Positions 59,706 through 64,000 of a stretch of 64,000 nt of DNA are shown here, in pieces. Location of the stretch: positions 555,001 through 619,000 of the forward strand of contig BROG01000079.1 in NCBI GenBank assembly GCA_030159075.1, written 5' to 3'. This DNA is from Atrina japonica (lineage: Eukaryota > Mollusca > Bivalvia > Pterioida > Pinnidae). The position numbers and the translations under genes are program-made. The notes under the pieces were generated by a model. That model did not search any database, had not been told where the DNA came from, and saw nothing but the letters and a program-made list of their open reading frames with translations. Each line of letters begins with the position of its first letter. Position 1 is the first letter of the stretch.

Positions 59706-61882
59706 ATTCTACAATATGTCAATCACCAGAATGTCCTTGTTACATTGCAGCGATAGCTGTCGTTTTACTGCGGGTTCTACGTTTCCAGAAGTACTAAATC
59801 ACTTTTTAAAATATAACTGATTAACTGGGTGATAGAAATTTTAGAATTTTGTATTAATATGCATATTTTAGATCATGTTCCAGTGTACTGTATCGTCTCA
59901 ATAATTATGTCAATTATACTCGTATGCCGGAAGAAATCGTTGTTGCACACAACTTTTGCAGCCATATCAACTGCAAGAGTTTTTGTCAACAGTTTGTATG
60001 GCCTGTGTGTTGATTACCTAAACAAGAATCTTAAGCCATGGAAGGTTATGCTCATTATCATCATTTGTCTATATACAAGATGATTTTGATCTGACTTTTG
60101 TTTAAATAGATCATCATGACTGCGCATGTGGTTACCGTAAGTCTCCCATCCCCGCACTTGAAAATTAAGGAGAGGGCTGTTGTAATGTTGTTATAACTTT
60201 TGCCCTATCCTATTTCATTGTATTACGAAATAAAGTATGTTTAAAAACTAAATTGAAAATTTAACTCCATCGTAGAACTGAAGAATTGTTGAGATACGTA
60301 TAATGGGTATGTCATTGTTCAAATCACGCGCATGTGTTCATTGCCTATCACTGAAGGATTCAATTAAATGGCGTAGACATTGGGTCATGTACATGTATCA
60401 GAACACGTACTAGTACAACTTCCGTATTTAAGTAGAATATATCATTGAGTCATTCTTTTCAGGTATATGTGAAATTTTAATTAAAACATACTACGAAAAT
60501 ATAATTTTCTTCTGTGTTTATATGTTATATGGATAATATGAACGTATTACAGGAACTCTACATTCACATTTTGCAATTCGAATATTTATGCATCGTTTAG
60601 GAAAGTTCAGAAATAACAATGTGAAACTGATTAGTACCAGGTAACGCCTTTTTTACCTGCCCGACTGTTCTTATTTGAAAATGCTGAACACAGGTATAAT
60701 TTTTATTCTTCTCTTTACACTTTTCAAAATTTCAATAGATCTACTCAGTAGATTTGAATTTAATAACGGAAAAAATCGAAAATTACAAGATCTTAATAGC
60801 AGATTTCTTGTTCTCATACCCTAAATTTGAATACCGGAATTTATCGCGTGTCTTTGATGAATGTTATCTTTCTCATAAACGATCAGCGGTTATGTAATGT
60901 CATTCTATTGATGGGGAAAATTTTCGTCACTTTCTAAACATTATTTCACTTTTATAATTTTGGACACAATAAAACCAAATCTTGAAAGACACCGAAGTGC
61001 ACGGTACAATAGAACTCTATCAGGAACATACATGACATAGGCCTACCTACACTTCGCTATGTTAGTACTGCACTTGTGTGTTCCGTTCCAATCTTATCTA
61101 TCGCGCTCAAGTGCTCATAAAATTCTAGCTTTCATGAACTCGAGTTGTCTTCAGAAGATCATAAAGCAATAAATATGGGTACCACGACACTCCTCAACCC
61201 AGGTAAACAAGTTACCTGATCTGATACTAACATGGACAAAAATCAAAAGGCGACACGTGGTTTAAATTTCACGAAATTTATTGCTCTTTACAAAATTTTG
61301 TTAAAAGTTCAGATAGAGATAAATACACAACATTTTCGTATGTCAATAAACATTTAATATTAAATGAGTTTAAACTTCCCACTAAATAAAATGTTTCTCT
61401 CTATCTTAGGCACGTCCGCAAACTATCACCACCATGTAAAGATATTGACATATACATATACATTTCATGAGCAATATATTTATAATAATTTTGTATTTAT
61501 ATGCATCATTGTATGTACAGATAACTGTCCAGAGTATTCAAATCTCGTAGTTTTCATTTCAAGTCACATATGGCGTTCATATTACACGTCCATAGAACCA
61601 CACAAACAAGTCTGATCATATCGCAACAGAAATACGTACTCACAATTGCAATTCCGGCGGTGCTTCTGTCTAAAGCTAATTAATATCGATAGACTTGTGT
61701 GTACAATATATAACAAATATATGTACAAAATACAATAAGAAAATCCAGGAATGACTGCCCGATATTGTCAACAGAATTCGGACATCATTGTTAAATAATA
61801 TGTGACCATCTGTTTTTAAAAATATTTCAAATCATCTACATAGTATACTAATTTTAGCACGATTAATAAAGAGATTTCTGCA
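59706..61882. other. Cdx 3' flank, repeat-poor; probable 3' UTR nearest the gene
   Basis: No other gene is recognised. The Cdx 3' UTR must start at 61882 on the minus strand. AATAAA on the minus strand occurs at about 61281-61276, some 600 nt past the stop, as one possible polyadenylation signal. The 84-codon frame at 59829-60083 has no family features. Confidence 0.35.
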
Positions 61883-62424
61883 TCACGCTTGTGATACGAT
61901 TTCATGAGGGTCCATTTTTATGACGGAAACTGCGGTAGATGGCGCAATCTGCATGTTTAATGACGTAGATACTGACATAGAAGTAGAAACGGATTCTGGT
62001 GAATGTCGAGATTGCAAAAGTCCTTCTTTATGATCTTGTATGGTTTGTGTTGGTATTTGATTAAAATCGTCCATTGGATCAGATTTAATGACAGATTGTA
62101 ATGAAGTCTGGTTGTGAACCGGAAGTGACATTCCTGTCACATGTTTTGTAGCCTCGTTGTGGATCTGCATATCTGAACTTCCGTGTCCTGAACCGGTGCT
62201 AATGGCGCTTACGGCTTCATCGCGTTTTTTGTTTTGTTTTCTCTCCTTGGCACGTCTATTCTGGAACCAGATTTTGACTTGGCGTTCAGAGAGGGACAGA
62301 GTTTGTGCTAATTCTGCTTTGCGGCGGATTGTGATGTACCTGCTGTAGTGGAATTCTTTTTCTAATTCCAATCTTTGGTGATCACTGTACACAACGCGGT
62401 ACTTGTCCTTTGTCCTGGTTTTAC
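61883..62424 (-). CDS. Cdx: Cdx (caudal-type ParaHox homeodomain), last coding exon
   Basis: On the minus strand an acceptor (TTTATGATTTATAG, ending at 62425) opens an exon that first completes a split Gly codon, then reads [20 protein letters not shown], the signature start of Cdx proteins. The homeodomain (62410-62231) is complete: [20 protein letters not shown], then [16 protein letters not shown], with W48/F49/N51/R53 intact. The roughly 115-residue tail is Ser/Thr/Gln-rich with two similar motifs, IKSDPMDD and IKMDPHE, and ends TGA at 61883-61885. The KSDP/KMDP forms resemble a sumoylation-type consensus (inference). Caudal/Cdx proteins are nuclear factors for posterior and hindgut patterning. 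No intron interrupts the homeobox at the Q44/V45 position where vertebrate Cdx genes have one. The 5' exon(s) are not seen between 62426 and 64000, so the entry is 5'-partial. Confidence 0.96.
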
Positions 62425-62930
62425 CTATAAATCATAAAGAAAACAAATTATTGAAACCGTCAATTAAAGAGAGAAATTTTATCAATCTTAATGCTTCAAA
62501 TTCCGCAATAGAAATTGTCTTAGTTTCAAATATTAAATCCTGGCAATGTGATTTGTCAAATGATAAAGGGGTGAAAAGTTAGTTTTTGATTCCACTTTTC
62601 AAGGTTTAATTGTACTTTCCAGAACTAACTTAATAGAAATGGTTATATAAGAGAAATATGAATAGTACTGAACATTATTTTACCAAAGAATATTTCATAC
62701 AGTATAACCTTCTGTTTTAAACATAAAAGATAACGTTGTTTTCAAACTACGTAAATTAGAAATAAAAAATTCGCATGTAAAATATAGATAAAAGCAGACT
62801 TTTCTTTCAAATCAAACTTGTGGGTTGTTTTTTTTTTTTTTTTTTTTTTTTTTTTATCTTAACCTTTTTCGTTTTACTTGACAGACTTTATGTTTACATG
62901 ATTTGATGTCTTTTTGTGAGTATTATAAAT
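62425..62930. other. Cdx intron, proximal part
   Basis: Lies upstream of the homeobox exon on the minus strand. It contains a poly-T tract of about 28 at 62828-62855 and no exon-like sequence. The acceptor side shows TTTTCTTTATGATTTATAG in reverse. Confidence 0.6.
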
Positions 62931-62934
62931 TTAA

Positions 62935-63115
62935 TTCCAACGTTATGATGTTCAAGACGATCGTTTCTGTCAATTAGACTTCATCAGTTGAGCTCCAATT
63001 TAAAATATTATTTTCTAAAGAGAAAATGGTATCAAACAAGGTCAAATAATAAATCTAAATTTATAACCAAATCCGTCTAAGAGTAACCACTGTAAAAAGA
63101 TGACTATCATAACTG
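62935..63115 (-). repeat. Family R element in the Cdx intron
   Basis: GACGATCGTTTCTGTCAATT, AGACTTCATCAGTTGAGCTC and CCGTCTAAGAGTAACCACTG are a clean reverse-oriented copy of the family, nearly full length. Confidence 0.85.
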
Positions 63116-64000
63116 CTGTTTATTACACATGGACAGGACAGATGATCATTTAGTAATCTCTATACATTGTATTACGCTAATATTATGTTTCGCTTTTTTT
63201 CCGTACTGCATAACATATTGCTCTGACCTCCGTGATAGTCCCAGTCCGGCAATATAGAAACCAATTATGTAAGATGGAAGTTAGATAGAGTGCTAAATCA
63301 TGCATTGATAATGGTCAACCTAAAACCGGTCCGAACTAAGCCGCTACCCCGCCACAACGGTGTTAACGTTAATTTGATTGAAGGTGTTAACTTAATTGAT
63401 TTTTTTTTTCTACAGGTAAGTTCATGGCGGTTGGATATTTATTTCCACCGATTAGCCAAAGCCTCGAAGGAATACTTGGGCAAATGATATGCGAGTTATT
63501 ATATTTTACCCGACGATATCCTGAAATATTGATAACTATTTAACCAGAGACGCAAAGTGTGTTCCGGAGGTGAACTACATGATACAATACAATTATTCTC
63601 TTTCGTGTGTATTGATATAAAACGATGCGCAAGATGGTCCATCTCCGCTTTTTATACCAGTTCCATGATTATTTTCACTACATTTTATTTTCTGTATAAA
63701 TGTATATTAGGCTAAAAATTTAAGTTTTTAAATCTGTATCCGGCTCACGAACGAATAGCGTAAATAAATTACAGGAAAATATAAAAACAAATTTCTAAAA
63801 CTTCATATTGCGAATGTGAAACGGCGGAAGTGAAATTAGATTGACATATGTAAATAAGATCGTAAGAATCAATACGATGTTAAATTCATTTTCTGTGTGT
63901 TTAAACCAGACATGTTGTAAGTACCGCTTTCTAATGTGCAAATGTTCTTTTATGTAATAAATGGTTTTGGGGAAAACAAATTGAAATGTATTCAACATCG
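63116..64000. other. Presumed Cdx intron, distal part
   Basis: Neither strand shows a Cdx first exon or any hexapeptide-like coding. AT-rich DNA without recognised repeat. Confidence 0.4.

Noticed and set aside
59829..60083. Small membrane protein near Cdx
   Set aside because: Hydrophobic from AT-rich codons; no signal, family or expression evidence.

Overview
This window looks like AT-rich genomic DNA from a mollusc, most likely a bivalve. The evidence is two ParaHox homeobox exons of lophotrochozoan type, long CT/GT/AT/GTA microsatellites, and several dispersed repeat families, one of which (57380-57585) I recall from oyster and mussel sequences. The species cannot be named from the sequence alone.

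Only three coding segments are convincing. (1) 6821-7786 (+) is an apparently intronless gene for a 321-residue protein with a divergent heat-shock-factor-type DNA-binding domain; two perfect CRE palindromes lie just upstream. (2) 14085-14515 (+) is the homeobox-containing last coding exon of Xlox (Pdx1 orthologue). (3) 61883-62424 (-) is the last coding exon of Cdx (caudal orthologue). Xlox and Cdx face each other tail to tail across about 47.4 kb, as PDX1 and CDX2 do in chordates, so this is part of a ParaHox cluster. The 5' exon of Xlox was not found in the 14 kb upstream, so the HSF-like gene probably lies inside the Xlox intron. The 5' exon(s) of Cdx should lie beyond 64000.

The rest is non-coding and rich in mobile elements. 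It includes a tRNA-headed SINE (about 15 copies); a long-inverted-repeat MITE with TTAA ends (6 copies); a short TTAACCCTTT...AAAGGGTTAA MITE (4 copies); and a dispersed element with a conserved 'CTCAACTGATGAAGTCTAAT' core (8 copies). There are also two degenerate L1/Tx1-like LINEs on the minus strand (33.6-36.2 and 41.9-44.3 kb), an RTE-like LINE tail at 38.0-38.3 kb, and a Penelope-like (tentative) RT fragment with its 3' region at 58.5-59.45 kb plus solo 3' ends. A 1.07-kb fold-back element with a minisatellite core lies at 22.6-23.6 kb, two long hairpins at 6.25 and 24.0 kb, and a 35-bp minisatellite at 56.8-57.1 kb.

Between Xlox and Cdx I recognise no host gene. Repeat-poor islands (about 7.8-9.5, 12.1-13.0, 15.6-17.3, 24.2-27.4, 32.0-33.4, 48.9-50.9 and 59.7-61.8 kb) are where cis-regulatory DNA for the ParaHox genes would be expected, but nothing in a single sequence proves it.
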